Below are positions 55,613-64,000 of a stretch of DNA of 64,000 nt, piece by piece. Position 1 is the stretch's first letter. The number at the start of each line of letters is the position of its first letter. The notes under the pieces were generated by a model. The model was not told the origin of the DNA, searched no databases, and was given only the letters and a program-made list of their open reading frames with translations. Made by a program: the position numbers and the translations under genes. Source of the DNA: Diaphorobacter sp. HDW4A (GTDB lineage: Bacteria; Pseudomonadota; Gammaproteobacteria; Burkholderiales; Burkholderiaceae_C); the NCBI RefSeq assembly GCF_011305995.1, contig NZ_CP049910.1, positions 2,790,001 through 2,854,000 on the forward strand, written 5' to 3'.

Positions 55613-56737
55613 ATGACTCAGACCTCCTCGACTTCTTCCGCCACTCCCGCCTCCAGAAAGAAATGGATCGTCATCGCTGCCGTGTTGGCCGCTGGTGCGG
55701 CGCTCGGAGCCTATGGTTGGAGACAATGGCAAGCGGCGCAGACAAGCGCAGGCCTCGTCAGCGGCAACGGACGGATCGAGGCGACCGAGGTCGATGTTGC
55801 CACCAAGTACGCCGGGCGCGTGGCCGAGATATCCGCGCAGGAAGGCGACTTCGTGACCGCTGGACAGACGCTGGCGCGCATGCAAGTCGACACTTTTCAG
55901 GCACAACAGCAGGAGGCCGTCGCCGGGCGCGACAAGGCGAGCTATGCGGTGACCTCGGCGCGCGCCGATGTAGCGCTCAAGGAGAGCCAATACGCCGCCA
56001 CACTCGCCACGGTGGTGCAACGCGAGGCCGAGTTGGACGCCGCCAAGCGCCGCATGGCGCGCACCGAGACGCTGGCCAGGCAAGGCGCGTCGTCGATGCA
56101 GGAGCTGGACGATGACCGGGCGCGTGTGGCGGGAGCCCAGGCGGCGCTGAAGGCCGCGCAGGCGCAGGGCTCGGCCGCCAAGGCCGCCATCGAGGCCGCG
56201 AAGGCGCAGATGGTGGGAGCGGCCTCGTCGGTGACGGCGGCGGAGGCGACGATCCGCCGCATCGACGCCGACGTGAAGGACAGCAACCTCATCGCCCCAC
56301 GCGATGGCCGGGTGCAGTTCCGTCTGGTGCAGCCCGGCGAGGTGATCGGCGCGGGCGGCAAGGTGCTCAATCTGGTCGATCTGTCGGACGTCTACATCAG
56401 CTTCTTTTTGCCCGAGACGGTGGCCGGCCGCGTGGCGCTCGGCACCGAGGTGCGTATCGTTCTCGATGCGGCTCCCCAATATGCAATTCCGGCCAGGGTG
56501 TCCTTCGTCGCGAGCACCGCGCAATTTACGCCCAAGACCGTGGAGACCGCGAGCGAGCGCCAGAAGCTGATGTTCCGCGTGAAGGCACGCATCGCGCCCG
56601 AATTGCTCAAGAAGCATCTCGCGCAGGTGAAGACCGGCCTGCCCGGTGTCGCGTGGATCAAGACCGATGACGGCCGCGACTGGCCCAAACACCTGCAACT
56701 GAGCGCCGCCACCCAGATCACCCCGGCCAAGCCATGA
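55613..56737 (+). CDS. HlyD-family periplasmic adaptor of an ABC exporter (YhiI-like)
   Basis: 374 residues from ATG 55613; an earlier ATG at 55556 gives a poor N-terminus, and neither has a clear ribosome site. One membrane helix ([21 protein letters not shown]) is followed by lipoyl halves ([39 protein letters not shown]) around a long alanine-rich coiled coil (about 100-215). It bridges the inner membrane ABC transporter to an outer channel, here not in the operon. Its stop overlaps the next start (ATGA). Order matches E. coli yhiI-rbbA-yhhJ. Confidence 0.88.
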   Translation: MTQTSSTSSATPASRKKWIVIAAVLAAGAALGAYGWRQWQAAQTSAGLVSGNGRIEATEVDVATKYAGRVAEISAQEGDFVTAGQTLARMQVDTFQAQQQEAVAGRDKASYAVTSARADVALKESQYAATLATVVQREAELDAAKRRMARTETLARQGASSMQELDDDRARVAGAQAALKAAQAQGSAAKAAIEAAKAQMVGAASSVTAAEATIRRIDADVKDSNLIAPRDGRVQFRLVQPGEVIGAGGKVLNLVDLSDVYISFFLPETVAGRVALGTEVRIVLDAAPQYAIPARVSFVASTAQFTPKTVETASERQKLMFRVKARIAPELLKKHLAQVKTGLPGVAWIKTDDGRDWPKHLQLSAATQITPAKP

Positions 56738-59502
56738 ATGGCGTGCCGACCGCAGAGGCCGTGACCGGCATGGCCTGCGTCGCCAAGGTGCGCGATGTGA
56801 GCCTGCACTACGGCAAGACGCAGGCGCTGCGCCATCTGAGCTTGCATCTGCGCGCCGGTTGCATGATCGGCCTGATCGGGCCCGACGGCGTGGGCAAGTC
56901 CAGCCTGCTCTCGCTGCTGGCGGGCGCGCGCGCCGTGCAGTCGGGCAGCGTGACGGTACTCGGTGGCGACATGCGCAGCAAGGCGCACCGCGACGCGGTC
57001 TGCCCACGCATCGCCTACATGCCCCAGGGCCTCGGCAAGAATCTCTATCCGACGCTGTCAGTTGAGGAAAACCTGCAGTTCTTCGGCCGCCTGTTCGGCC
57101 ATGACGAGGCCGAGCGCCGCGCGCGCATCGACGATCTCACGCAGAGCACCGGGCTGCAGAAGTTTCTTGCACGCCCTGCTGGCAAGCTCTCGGGCGGCAT
57201 GAAGCAGAAGCTCGCGCTGTGCTGCGCGCTGATCCACGACCCCGATCTGCTGATCCTCGACGAGCCCACGACCGGCGTCGATCCGCTCGCACGCGCGCAG
57301 TTCTGGGATCTGATCAACCGCATCCGCAGCACCCGCCCACACATGAGCGTGGTGGTCGCGACCGCCTACATGGATGAGGCTCAGCGCTTCGACTGGCTCG
57401 CGGCCATGGACGACGGCGAGATTCTCGCGACCGGCACGCCCGCCGAGCTGCTTGCACGCACACAATCCACGTCGCTGGAAACTGCCTTCATCGCCCTGCT
57501 GCCCGACGAAAAGAAACGCGACCACCGGGCCGTGGTGATCCCGCCGCTTGCAAGCGAAGACGGCGACATCGCCATCGAGGCACAGGACCTGACGATGCGC
57601 TTTGGCGACTTCACCGCCGTCGATCATGTGAACTTCCGCATCCGGCGCGGCGAGATCTTCGGCTTTCTCGGCTCCAACGGCTGCGGCAAATCGACCACCA
57701 TGAAGATGCTGACCGGCCTGCTGCCCGCAAGCGACGGCCGCGCCTGGCTGTTCGGCAACGAGGTCAACCCGCACGATATCGCCACGCGCCGCCGCGTGGG
57801 CTATATGTCGCAGGCGTTCTCGCTGTATGGCGAGTTGACCGTCGTGCAGAACCTCGTGCTGCACGCCCAGCTTTTCCATGTCCCCAAGGCCGAGGTGCCC
57901 GCGCGCGTGGCCGAGATGCTCGCGCGCTTCGGTCTCGAAAATGACCGCGACGCCCTGCCCGCCGCACTGCCGCTCGGCAAACGCCAGCGTCTGTCGCTCG
58001 CGGTGGCGATGGTGCACCAGCCCGAGCTGCTGATCCTCGACGAACCCACCTCAGGCGTGGATCCGGTCGCACGCGACCAGTTCTGGAGCCTGCTCGTCGA
58101 ACTCTCGCGGCGCGATCGGGTGACCATCTTCATCTCGACCCATTTCATGAACGAGGCCGAGCGCTGCGACCGCATGTCGATGATGCATGCGGGCAAGGTG
58201 CTCGACAGTGACACGCCCGCCGCCCTCGTCGCCAAGCGCGGCGCGGCTTCGCTCGAAGAAGCCTTCATCGGCTATCTGGTGGAGGCCTCGGGCGAGGCGG
58301 CTCCTTCGCTGGCATCGGCAGCATCAACCCCATCGACAGCACCCTCCATCTCGCCAACCAGCCACGCCAAACCGCAGGGCTTCAGCCTGCAGCGGCTGTG
58401 GAGCTATCTCTGGCGCGAGGCGCTGGAGCTGCAGCGCGACCCGGTGCGCGCCACGCTCGCGCTCGTCGGCTCGCTAGTGCTGATGATCGTGATGGGCTAC
58501 GGCATCAGCATGGACGTGGAGAATCTGCGCTTCGCCGTGCTCGACCGCGACCAGAGCACACTAAGCCAGAGCTACACGCAGAGCCTCTCGGGCTCGCGCT
58601 ACTTCGTCGAACATGCGCCCCTTAGCGACTATTCCGAACTTGACCGGCGCATGCGCAGCGGCGAACTCTCGCTCGCCATAGAGATCCCGCCGGGCTTTGG
58701 TCGCCACGTGCTGAGCGGCCGGGACGTCTCCGTCGGCGCCTGGTTCGACGGCGCCATGCCGACACGCGGCGAAACCGTGAAGGGCTATGTGCAGGGCATA
58801 CACCAGCACTGGCTCGCAGAACAGGCCCGCGAACGTCTCGGGCAGACCGTCAGCAGCCAGGTTGATGTGGAAACACGCTTTCGCTACAACCCCGACGTGA
58901 AAAGTCTGCCTGCCATGGTGCCGGCCATCATGCCGCTCTTGCTCATGATGCTGCCCGCGATGCTCACCGCGCTTGCGGTGGTGCGCGAGAAGGAACTCGG
59001 CTCCATCGTGAATCTCTATGTCACCCCCGTCACGCGCACCGAGTTTCTGCTCGGCAAACAGCTGCCTTATGTGGCGCTCGCGATGCTGAACTTCTTTCTG
59101 ATGAGTGCCATGTCGGTGTTCATGTTCGGTGTGCCGGTCAAGGGCAACTACCTGCTGCTGATCTTCGCGGCGTTCCTGTTCAGCATCATCACCACCGGCA
59201 TGGGGCTGCTCGCGTCGTCAGTCACCAAGAGCCAGATCGCGGCGATGTTCTTCGCGCTGCTCGGCACGCTGATTCCGGCCACGCAGTTCGCGGGCCTGAC
59301 CGATCCGGTGTCATCGCTCGAGGGCGCGGGCCGCTGGATTGGCGAGATCTACCCCGCCACCTACATGTTCTCGATCAGCCGCGGCGTCTTCAACAAGGCA
59401 CTCGGCGTACACGATCTCGGCGCGGCCTTGCTGCCGCTGGTCATCGCGATTCCGGTGATCATGGGCATCGCTATATGGGCTCTGCCCAAACAGGAGCGCT
59501 GA
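56734..59502 (+). CDS. Fused ABC transporter, two ATPase domains plus ABC-2 permease (RbbA/YhiH type)
   Basis: 922 residues. ATPase 1 (about 15-245): Walker [10 protein letters not shown] at 49-57, signature LSGGMKQKL, Walker [14 protein letters not shown]. ATPase 2 (about 285-510): Walker [10 protein letters not shown] at 313-321, a degenerate signature [10 protein letters not shown], Walker [15 protein letters not shown] linker rich in Ser/Pro leads to an ABC-2 permease of about six helices (545-922). RbbA in E. coli is also described as ribosome-associated, but the operon context favours a drug or lipid exporter. ATGA-coupled to the adaptor; the second permease follows 4 bases later. Confidence 0.92.
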   Translation: MNGVPTAEAVTGMACVAKVRDVSLHYGKTQALRHLSLHLRAGCMIGLIGPDGVGKSSLLSLLAGARAVQSGSVTVLGGDMRSKAHRDAVCPRIAYMPQGLGKNLYPTLSVEENLQFFGRLFGHDEAERRARIDDLTQSTGLQKFLARPAGKLSGGMKQKLALCCALIHDPDLLILDEPTTGVDPLARAQFWDLINRIRSTRPHMSVVVATAYMDEAQRFDWLAAMDDGEILATGTPAELLARTQSTSLETAFIALLPDEKKRDHRAVVIPPLASEDGDIAIEAQDLTMRFGDFTAVDHVNFRIRRGEIFGFLGSNGCGKSTTMKMLTGLLPASDGRAWLFGNEVNPHDIATRRRVGYMSQAFSLYGELTVVQNLVLHAQLFHVPKAEVPARVAEMLARFGLENDRDALPAALPLGKRQRLSLAVAMVHQPELLILDEPTSGVDPVARDQFWSLLVELSRRDRVTIFISTHFMNEAERCDRMSMMHAGKVLDSDTPAALVAKRGAASLEEAFIGYLVEASGEAAPSLASAASTPSTAPSISPTSHAKPQGFSLQRLWSYLWREALELQRDPVRATLALVGSLVLMIVMGYGISMDVENLRFAVLDRDQSTLSQSYTQSLSGSRYFVEHAPLSDYSELDRRMRSGELSLAIEIPPGFGRHVLSGRDVSVGAWFDGAMPTRGETVKGYVQGIHQHWLAEQARERLGQTVSSQVDVETRFRYNPDVKSLPAMVPAIMPLLLMMLPAMLTALAVVREKELGSIVNLYVTPVTRTEFLLGKQLPYVALAMLNFFLMSAMSVFMFGVPVKGNYLLLIFAAFLFSIITTGMGLLASSVTKSQIAAMFFALLGTLIPATQFAGLTDPVSSLEGAGRWIGEIYPATYMFSISRGVFNKALGVHDLGAALLPLVIAIPVIMGIAIWALPKQER

Positions 59503-59506
59503 GCCC

Positions 59507-60652
59507 ATGACCACAAACATCACCATGCTCAGCAGTCTGGCCAACATCTGGCGGCTCGGCGTGAAAGAGCTGTGGAGCCTGTGGCGCGACCCCGTCATGC
59601 TCATCCTCATCATCTACACATTCACCGCATCGGTCTACACCGCCGCCACGGCCATGCCCGACACGCTGCACAACGCGCCCATCGCCATGGTTGACGAAGA
59701 CCAGTCGCAGCTCTCAGCGCGCATCACATCGGCCTTCTATCCACCGCAGTTCATCCAACCCCGCATGCTCACCCAGCAGCAAGTGGATGCCGCCATGGAC
59801 GCAGGCGAGATCACCTTTGCGCTCACCATTCCTACAGGGTTTCAGCGCGACGTGCTGAGCGGCAAGAGCGTCGCCCTGCAGCTCAACGTGGACGCCACAC
59901 GCATGAGCCAGGCGTTCTCAGGTAGCGGCTATGTGCAGCAGATCGTCGCCACCGAGGTCAGCGAATTTGTGCAGCGCCACCGGGCCACGACCGCCCTGCC
60001 CGTGGGCATCGAACTGCGCGCGCGCTTCAACCCGGCGCTCGAGAAGATGTGGTTCGGCGGGCTCATGCAGATCATCAACAACGTGACCATGCTCTCCATC
60101 ATCCTCACCGGCGCCGCCCTGATCCGCGAGCGCGAGCACGGCACGCTGGAGCACCTGCTAGTCATGCCCGTCACGCCCACCGAAATCATGCTCGCCAAGG
60201 TCTGGTCCATGGGCGCAGTGGTTCTGCTGGCGGCCGGCGTGTCGCTGAACCTCGTCGTGCGCGGCTGGCTCAAGGTGCCCATCGAGGGCAGCGTCCCTCT
60301 CTTCCTCGCGGGCGCGGCTCTGTGCCTGTTCGCCACCACCGCCATGGGCATCTTCCTCGCGACGCTCGCGCGCAGCATGCCGCAGTTCGGCCTGCTGATG
60401 GTGCTGGTGCTGCTGCCACTGCAGATGCTCTCCGGCGGCATGACTCCACGCGAATCCATGCCTCAGTTCGTGCAGAACGTGATGCTCTTCGCCCCCACCA
60501 CCCATTTCGTGGATCTGGGCCAGGCCATCCTCTACCGGGGGGCGGGCATCGAGACCGTCTGGAAGCCGTTCCTCTGGCTGGCCTGCATCGGCAGCGCACT
60601 GTTCTGGGCGTCGCTGGTACGGTTTCGCCGGACGTTGTCGAGCATGGCCTGA
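59507..60652 (+). CDS. ABC-2 type permease (YhhJ-like)
   Basis: 381 residues. One N-terminal helix, a periplasmic domain (about 45-175) and five C-terminal helices, the ABC-2 layout; LIREREHGTLEHLLVMPVTPTEIMLAKVW is the conserved cytoplasmic loop (core REHGTLEHLLVMP). It pairs with the permease half of the RbbA-type protein to form the membrane part of the exporter. Confidence 0.9.
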   Translation: MTTNITMLSSLANIWRLGVKELWSLWRDPVMLILIIYTFTASVYTAATAMPDTLHNAPIAMVDEDQSQLSARITSAFYPPQFIQPRMLTQQQVDAAMDAGEITFALTIPTGFQRDVLSGKSVALQLNVDATRMSQAFSGSGYVQQIVATEVSEFVQRHRATTALPVGIELRARFNPALEKMWFGGLMQIINNVTMLSIILTGAALIREREHGTLEHLLVMPVTPTEIMLAKVWSMGAVVLLAAGVSLNLVVRGWLKVPIEGSVPLFLAGAALCLFATTAMGIFLATLARSMPQFGLLMVLVLLPLQMLSGGMTPRESMPQFVQNVMLFAPTTHFVDLGQAILYRGAGIETVWKPFLWLACIGSALFWASLVRFRRTLSSMA

Positions 60653-60773
60653 TACCGCGCTTGAGGACGCATTTCGCCAAATCCCGGATTCATGCAATAA
60701 TAGAGGGCTTTTTCTTGCGGAAAGTACGTCAGGCTGGCTGGCGCGGCTCCCGCAACTGACCTGAAGGAAGATC

Positions 60774-61028
60774 ATGAAAGAAGGCATTCACCCCAATTAC
60801 CGCGAAGTGCTGTTTGTGGACCTGTCCAACGGCTTCAAGTTCGTGACCCGTTCCTGCGTGAACACCAAGGAAAACGACACTTTCGAAGGCAAGGAATACC
60901 CGCTGTTCAAGCTGGATACTTCCAGCGAATCGCATCCTTTCTACACTGGCACACAGAAGTCCGTGGACAACATGGGTGGCCGTGTGGAGCGCTTCCGCAA
61001 CCGTTTCGGCAAGACCACAGCGAAGTAA
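60774..61028 (+). CDS. rpmE2: 50S ribosomal protein L31, type B
   Basis: 84 residues: [20 protein letters not shown] at the start and [10 protein letters not shown] near 55. It lacks the CxxC zinc ligands of type A L31, so it is the zinc-independent form often used under zinc limitation. AAGGAAGATC precedes the ATG. The leader (about 60700-60773) contains inverted segments (GTCAG..CTGAC, TGCGG..CCGCA) after a possible -10 AATAAT. Confidence 0.95.
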   Translation: MKEGIHPNYREVLFVDLSNGFKFVTRSCVNTKENDTFEGKEYPLFKLDTSSESHPFYTGTQKSVDNMGGRVERFRNRFGKTTAK

Positions 61029-61088
61029 GCATCAGCGCTTCGGGCTCCGCAGCCCCCCCCCGGGTGGCAGGAGCCGGTCTCTTGCGAG

Positions 61089-61127
61089 AAAGGCAGCCGG
61101 TTTCCGTGCTGCCTTTTTTGTTTTTTT
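61089..61127 (+). terminator. Intrinsic terminator of rpmE2
   Basis: AAAGGCAG (61089-61096) pairs with CTGCCTTT (61109-61116), followed by a long T-tract. A run of nine C (61053-61061) lies between the stop codon and the stem. Confidence 0.85.
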
Positions 61128-61208
61128 CTGCGGTTTGCCGCTATGCTCTGACGCTTCGGCCCACATTTGTCGCCGATCCCCTCGCCCTCCATCACTGTCC
61201 GTGTCAGT

Positions 61209-62900
61209 GTGAACCATCCCAATCCCGCCATCGTCGCCCAAAGTGCCGTGCGCCCGCTTCACCGCTGGGCCCTGTGGCTGCTGTGCGTGTCCTATGTGAT
61301 CTTTGGTTTCGTCGGTCGCGATCCCTGGCGCAATTCCGATGTGGCCGCATTCGGCTATATGCGCGAGCTGGCACTCGGCAACACCTCGTGGTTTTCGCCC
61401 ACGCTCGCGGGCCTGTCGCCCGACATTGATGGTCTTCTGCCCTACTGGCTGGGCGCCTGGGCAATCCGAATTGCGCCGGACTGGATTTCCATGGAGTTTG
61501 CCGCGCGGCTGCCCTTCATCGTGATGCTCGCACTCACGCTGGCGGCCACCTGGTACAGCATCTATTACCTCGCCCGCCAGCCGGGCGCGCAGCCGGTGGC
61601 CTTTGCCTTCGGCGGTGAAGCCTATCCGCTGGACTATGCCCGCGCCCTTGGAGACGCGGGCCTGCTCGCACTGATCGCCAGCCTGGGGCTGGCCCAACTC
61701 TCGCATGAAAGCACGGGCTATCTGACGCAGTTGTGCTTTTCCTCGCTGCTGTTCTTTGCAGCCTCCACCATTCCGCACCGACGCGGCCTGTCCGCGGCGC
61801 TGGGCTTCGTCGGACTGCTGGGGCTGTCGCTGAGCGGAGCGCCCACCGTGTCCGTGCTGTTGGGCCTTGGCAGTGCGCTGATCGCTTCGCAGTCGGGCAT
61901 GGCATCGCCCGCCAAACGCACGGAGAGCGGCCTCATCCTGTTGGTGGCAACGCTCGCCGCCGCAGGCGTGGCGGCCCTGCTCGGCCTATGGCACGTCAAT
62001 GCCGTAGCTCCGGGCGGCTTCAAGGAAATTCAAAGCAACTTCCGCCTCGTGCTATGGTTCTGCTGGCCCGCCTGGCCGCTGGCGCTGTGGACACTCTGGC
62101 GCTGGCGTCGCCAAATCTTCACGGCGCAGTGGAATCGTCATCTGCTGCTGCCGCTTTGGTTCTGGCTGGTAGCGCTTGCGGCCATGACAACCTCACGCCC
62201 GGCAGACCGCGCCCTCCTGCTGGGTCTGCCCGCGCTGGCAGCGCTCGCAGCGTTCGCACTGCCCACGCTGCGCCGCAGCATCGCCGCGCTGATCGACTGG
62301 TTCACGCTGATTTTCTTCAGTATCTCGGCCATCACCATCTGGGTGATCTGGATCGCGGTGCAGACCGGCTTTCCGCCCAAACCTGCGGCCAATGTGGCAC
62401 GGCTCGCACCGAGCTTTGTGCCCAGCTTTTCAGCGCTTGAATTCGGGCTGGCACTGTGCGCCACCATTGCCTGGTGTGCTCTGGTCTGGTGGCGCGCCTC
62501 GCGCAATCGCGACGCCCTCTGGAAGAGCCTGATCCTGCCTGCAAGTGGCGCCACGCTGGGCTGGATTCTGCTGATGACCCTCTGGCTGCCGATGTTGAAC
62601 CATGGACGCAGCATGGCCCCGCAGATCAAGCCGCTGGTCACCCTCATCGAGGACAAGAGTAGTTGCGTAGGCGGCTATGGACTGTCGCGTGCGCAGATTG
62701 CCGCCATCAGTTATTACGGCAATCTGACCATGGTGGCTTCGCGCAATGCCGACCGATGCGAATGGATCATCACCGACGCGGACGCCACGCCACCCGTCAC
62801 CGAAGTCTGGCCCAACGCGCAATGGGAAGAAGTGGGCGGCGTCGCACGCCCTACCGATCGAACGGACCGCCTCGTCGTACTGCACAGGCGAGCGCGCTGA
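61209..62900 (+). CDS. Polytopic membrane protein, GT39/ArnT-like glycosyltransferase family (weak match)
   Basis: About 563 residues from GTG 61209; a TTG at 61167 is the alternative, neither with a clear ribosome site. About 11 to 12 membrane helices. GRDPWRNSDVAAFGYMRELA after the first helix has the acidic, periplasmic-loop pattern of GT39/ArnT-type lipid-linked sugar transferases, and the C-terminal 110 residues are a soluble periplasmic domain (SSCVGGYGLSRAQIAA, CEWIITDADAT). The substrate is unknown. Its stop codon overlaps the MATE gene start (TGATG), suggesting linked expression. Confidence 0.7.
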   Translation: MNHPNPAIVAQSAVRPLHRWALWLLCVSYVIFGFVGRDPWRNSDVAAFGYMRELALGNTSWFSPTLAGLSPDIDGLLPYWLGAWAIRIAPDWISMEFAARLPFIVMLALTLAATWYSIYYLARQPGAQPVAFAFGGEAYPLDYARALGDAGLLALIASLGLAQLSHESTGYLTQLCFSSLLFFAASTIPHRRGLSAALGFVGLLGLSLSGAPTVSVLLGLGSALIASQSGMASPAKRTESGLILLVATLAAAGVAALLGLWHVNAVAPGGFKEIQSNFRLVLWFCWPAWPLALWTLWRWRRQIFTAQWNRHLLLPLWFWLVALAAMTTSRPADRALLLGLPALAALAAFALPTLRRSIAALIDWFTLIFFSISAITIWVIWIAVQTGFPPKPAANVARLAPSFVPSFSALEFGLALCATIAWCALVWWRASRNRDALWKSLILPASGATLGWILLMTLWLPMLNHGRSMAPQIKPLVTLIEDKSSCVGGYGLSRAQIAAISYYGNLTMVASRNADRCEWIITDADATPPVTEVWPNAQWEEVGGVARPTDRTDRLVVLHRRAR

Positions 62901-64000
62901 TGTCTGAGCGCTCCATCATCACGCGGCACGCAGTCACCGTACTGGCGGGCCAGCTGGCCGTCATGGCCTTCGGCGTAACCGACACTGTCGTCGCCGGGCG
63001 TCATTCAGAAGGCGCACTCGCCGCTCTGTCCATCGGCTCGGCGGTGTTCATCAGCGTCTATGTGTCGCTCATGGGTGTGCTGCAGGCGCTACTGCCAATC
63101 TGGGCCGAACAGCGCGGAGCGGCGCATTCCACGCAGCTTGGCGCAAGCGTGCGCCAGTCGCTGTATCTCTGGGCAGCGGCCAGCGTGATCGGCATGGCAC
63201 TGCTGCTCTCGCCAGATGCCATTCTGCGCTGGACCAAGGTACCACCCGAGCTGCGCCAGGTGGTTGTCGACTACTTGCACATACTGGCGTTCGCGCTGCC
63301 GCCGTCGCTGCTGTTCCGCATCTACAGCACGATGAACCAGTCGCTCGGCTACCCCAAACTTGTGACCTGGCTACAGGTCGCTTCGCTCGCGCTCAAGGTG
63401 CCGCTGTCGATCTGGTTCACCTTCGGCGGCCTCGGCATCACTGCACAAGGTGCTGCAGGCTGCGCATGGGCCACGCTGGTGGTGAACTACTCGCTGATGT
63501 TTTGCGGCATCTACATGCTGCGCACGCAGCGCATGTACGACACACTGGCGCTGTGGAAACCCATGGAGCGACCCGACCTCATGCAACTGGGCAAATTTCT
63601 GCGCCTCGGCATTCCTGCCGGACTGTCGATTCTGGTCGAGGTTACCTCGTTCACTCTGATGGCGCTGTTCATCGCACGCCAAGGAACACTGGCCGCCGCC
63701 GCGCACCAGATTCTGTCCAACATGGCCGCCGTTCTCTACATGGTCCCGCTGGCAATTGCGATTGCCACCAGCGCACGCGTGAGCTACTGGCGCGGCGCGG
63801 CCAACGAGGCCGCCGCACGCGCTGTCGCGCTGCAGGGCTTTCGAATGGCTGCAACGATGGGATTGGTGCTGTCCGTGACGCTCGCGCTCACGCGCCATCA
63901 GGTGGCGGCGTTCTACTCGACCAACCCGGCCGTCGTCACCCTCACCGCATCGCTGCTGATCTGGGTGGCGGCCTACCATCTGGCGGACTCGATCCAGACG
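62900..64000 (+). CDS. MATE-family efflux transporter (cut by window end)
   Basis: The frame from ATG 62900 is open to the window end (367 codons seen; full length usually about 450). MSERSIITRHAVTVLAGQLAVMAFGVTDTVVAGRHSEGALAALSIG is the standard MATE first helix with the helix 1-2 region (core GVTDTVVAG). At least nine helices are visible; the mid-protein FLRLGIPAGLSILVEVTSFTLMALF starts the second half. Exports drugs or other cationic compounds using Na+ or H+ gradients. Confidence 0.9.
   Translation, partial: MSERSIITRHAVTVLAGQLAVMAFGVTDTVVAGRHSEGALAALSIGSAVFISVYVSLMGVLQALLPIWAEQRGAAHSTQLGASVRQSLYLWAAASVIGMALLLSPDAILRWTKVPPELRQVVVDYLHILAFALPPSLLFRIYSTMNQSLGYPKLVTWLQVASLALKVPLSIWFTFGGLGITAQGAAGCAWATLVVNYSLMFCGIYMLRTQRMYDTLALWKPMERPDLMQLGKFLRLGIPAGLSILVEVTSFTLMALFIARQGTLAAAAHQILSNMAAVLYMVPLAIAIATSARVSYWRGAANEAAARAVALQGFRMAATMGLVLSVTLALTRHQVAAFYSTNPAVVTLTASLLIWVAAYHLADSIQT

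Noticed and set aside
55499..57007. 502-residue minus-strand frame opposite the adaptor and ATPase genes
   Set aside because: Antisense shadow; the plus-strand genes have clear membrane, coiled-coil and Walker motifs.
1..64000. CRISPR arrays, insertion sequences, prophage genes, tRNA or rRNA genes
   Set aside because: No regularly spaced repeats, transposase or integrase motifs, or recognisable structural RNA genes were seen; a tRNA scan was not possible by eye, so a missed tRNA cannot be fully excluded.

Overview
The window is GC-rich chromosomal DNA, above 60% by eye, with dense, tightly spaced genes. It looks like a betaproteobacterium of the order Burkholderiales, most likely family Comamonadaceae. 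The reasons are the run rpsB-tsf-pyrH-frr-uppS-cdsA-dxr-rseP-bamA-ompH-lpxD-fabZ-lpxA-lpxB-rnhB-trmH, a zinc-independent (type B) L31, ortho-cleavage benzoate genes under a CatM/BenM-like LysR regulator, and GC-rich palindromic intergenic repeats. The family call is an inference from gene order and protein character, not from a search. I see no transposase, integrase, CRISPR array, rRNA or tRNA.

Layout. 1-1515: end of a TonB-dependent receptor and a secreted YcnI/PCu(A)C copper protein. 1659-3390: a nucleobase deaminase and a CynX-type transporter. 3387-8023: GABA catabolism, with a MocR/GabR-type regulator divergent from gabT-gabD; the gabT-gabD spacer is unusually structured. 8070-23305 (minus strand): core translation, envelope and lipid A genes. 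23306-23885: rpsB leader and non-coding DNA. 23886-26710: FAD amino-acid oxidoreductase and bifunctional Nnr. 26904-27129: a 59-residue exported protein with its own terminator. 27144-29735 (minus): an MCE lipid-transport set (permease, MCE protein, lipoprotein) without an ATPase. 29771-32360: MerR regulator divergent from a Zn/Cd/Pb-type P-type ATPase. 32408-45827 (minus): a 13-gene, closely packed benzoate/catechol cluster catB, catA, benABCD, ridA, two AAHS permeases, benE and finally two overlapping dynamin-like GTPases, with the LysR gene catR/catM (45962-46924) divergent from catB. 46932-55055: a two-component system and a CzcCBA RND heavy-metal exporter diverging around a perfect 20-bp palindrome. 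55056-55612: less GC-rich non-coding stretch. 55613-60652: a yhiI-rbbA-yhhJ-like ABC export operon. 60774-61127: rpmE2 and terminator. 61209-64000: a polytopic GT39/ArnT-like membrane protein overlapping the start of a MATE transporter cut by the window end.

Working together. Benzoate enters through BenE or the AAHS permeases, BenABC dihydroxylates it, BenD makes catechol, CatA opens the ring and CatB lactonises muconate. catC and later genes are not in the window. Metal handling recurs: copper protein at the left, the P-type ATPase and the CzcCBA system. The least explained parts are the GTPase pair closing the benzoate cluster, the ATPase-less MCE set, the structured gabT-gabD spacer and the small exported protein.
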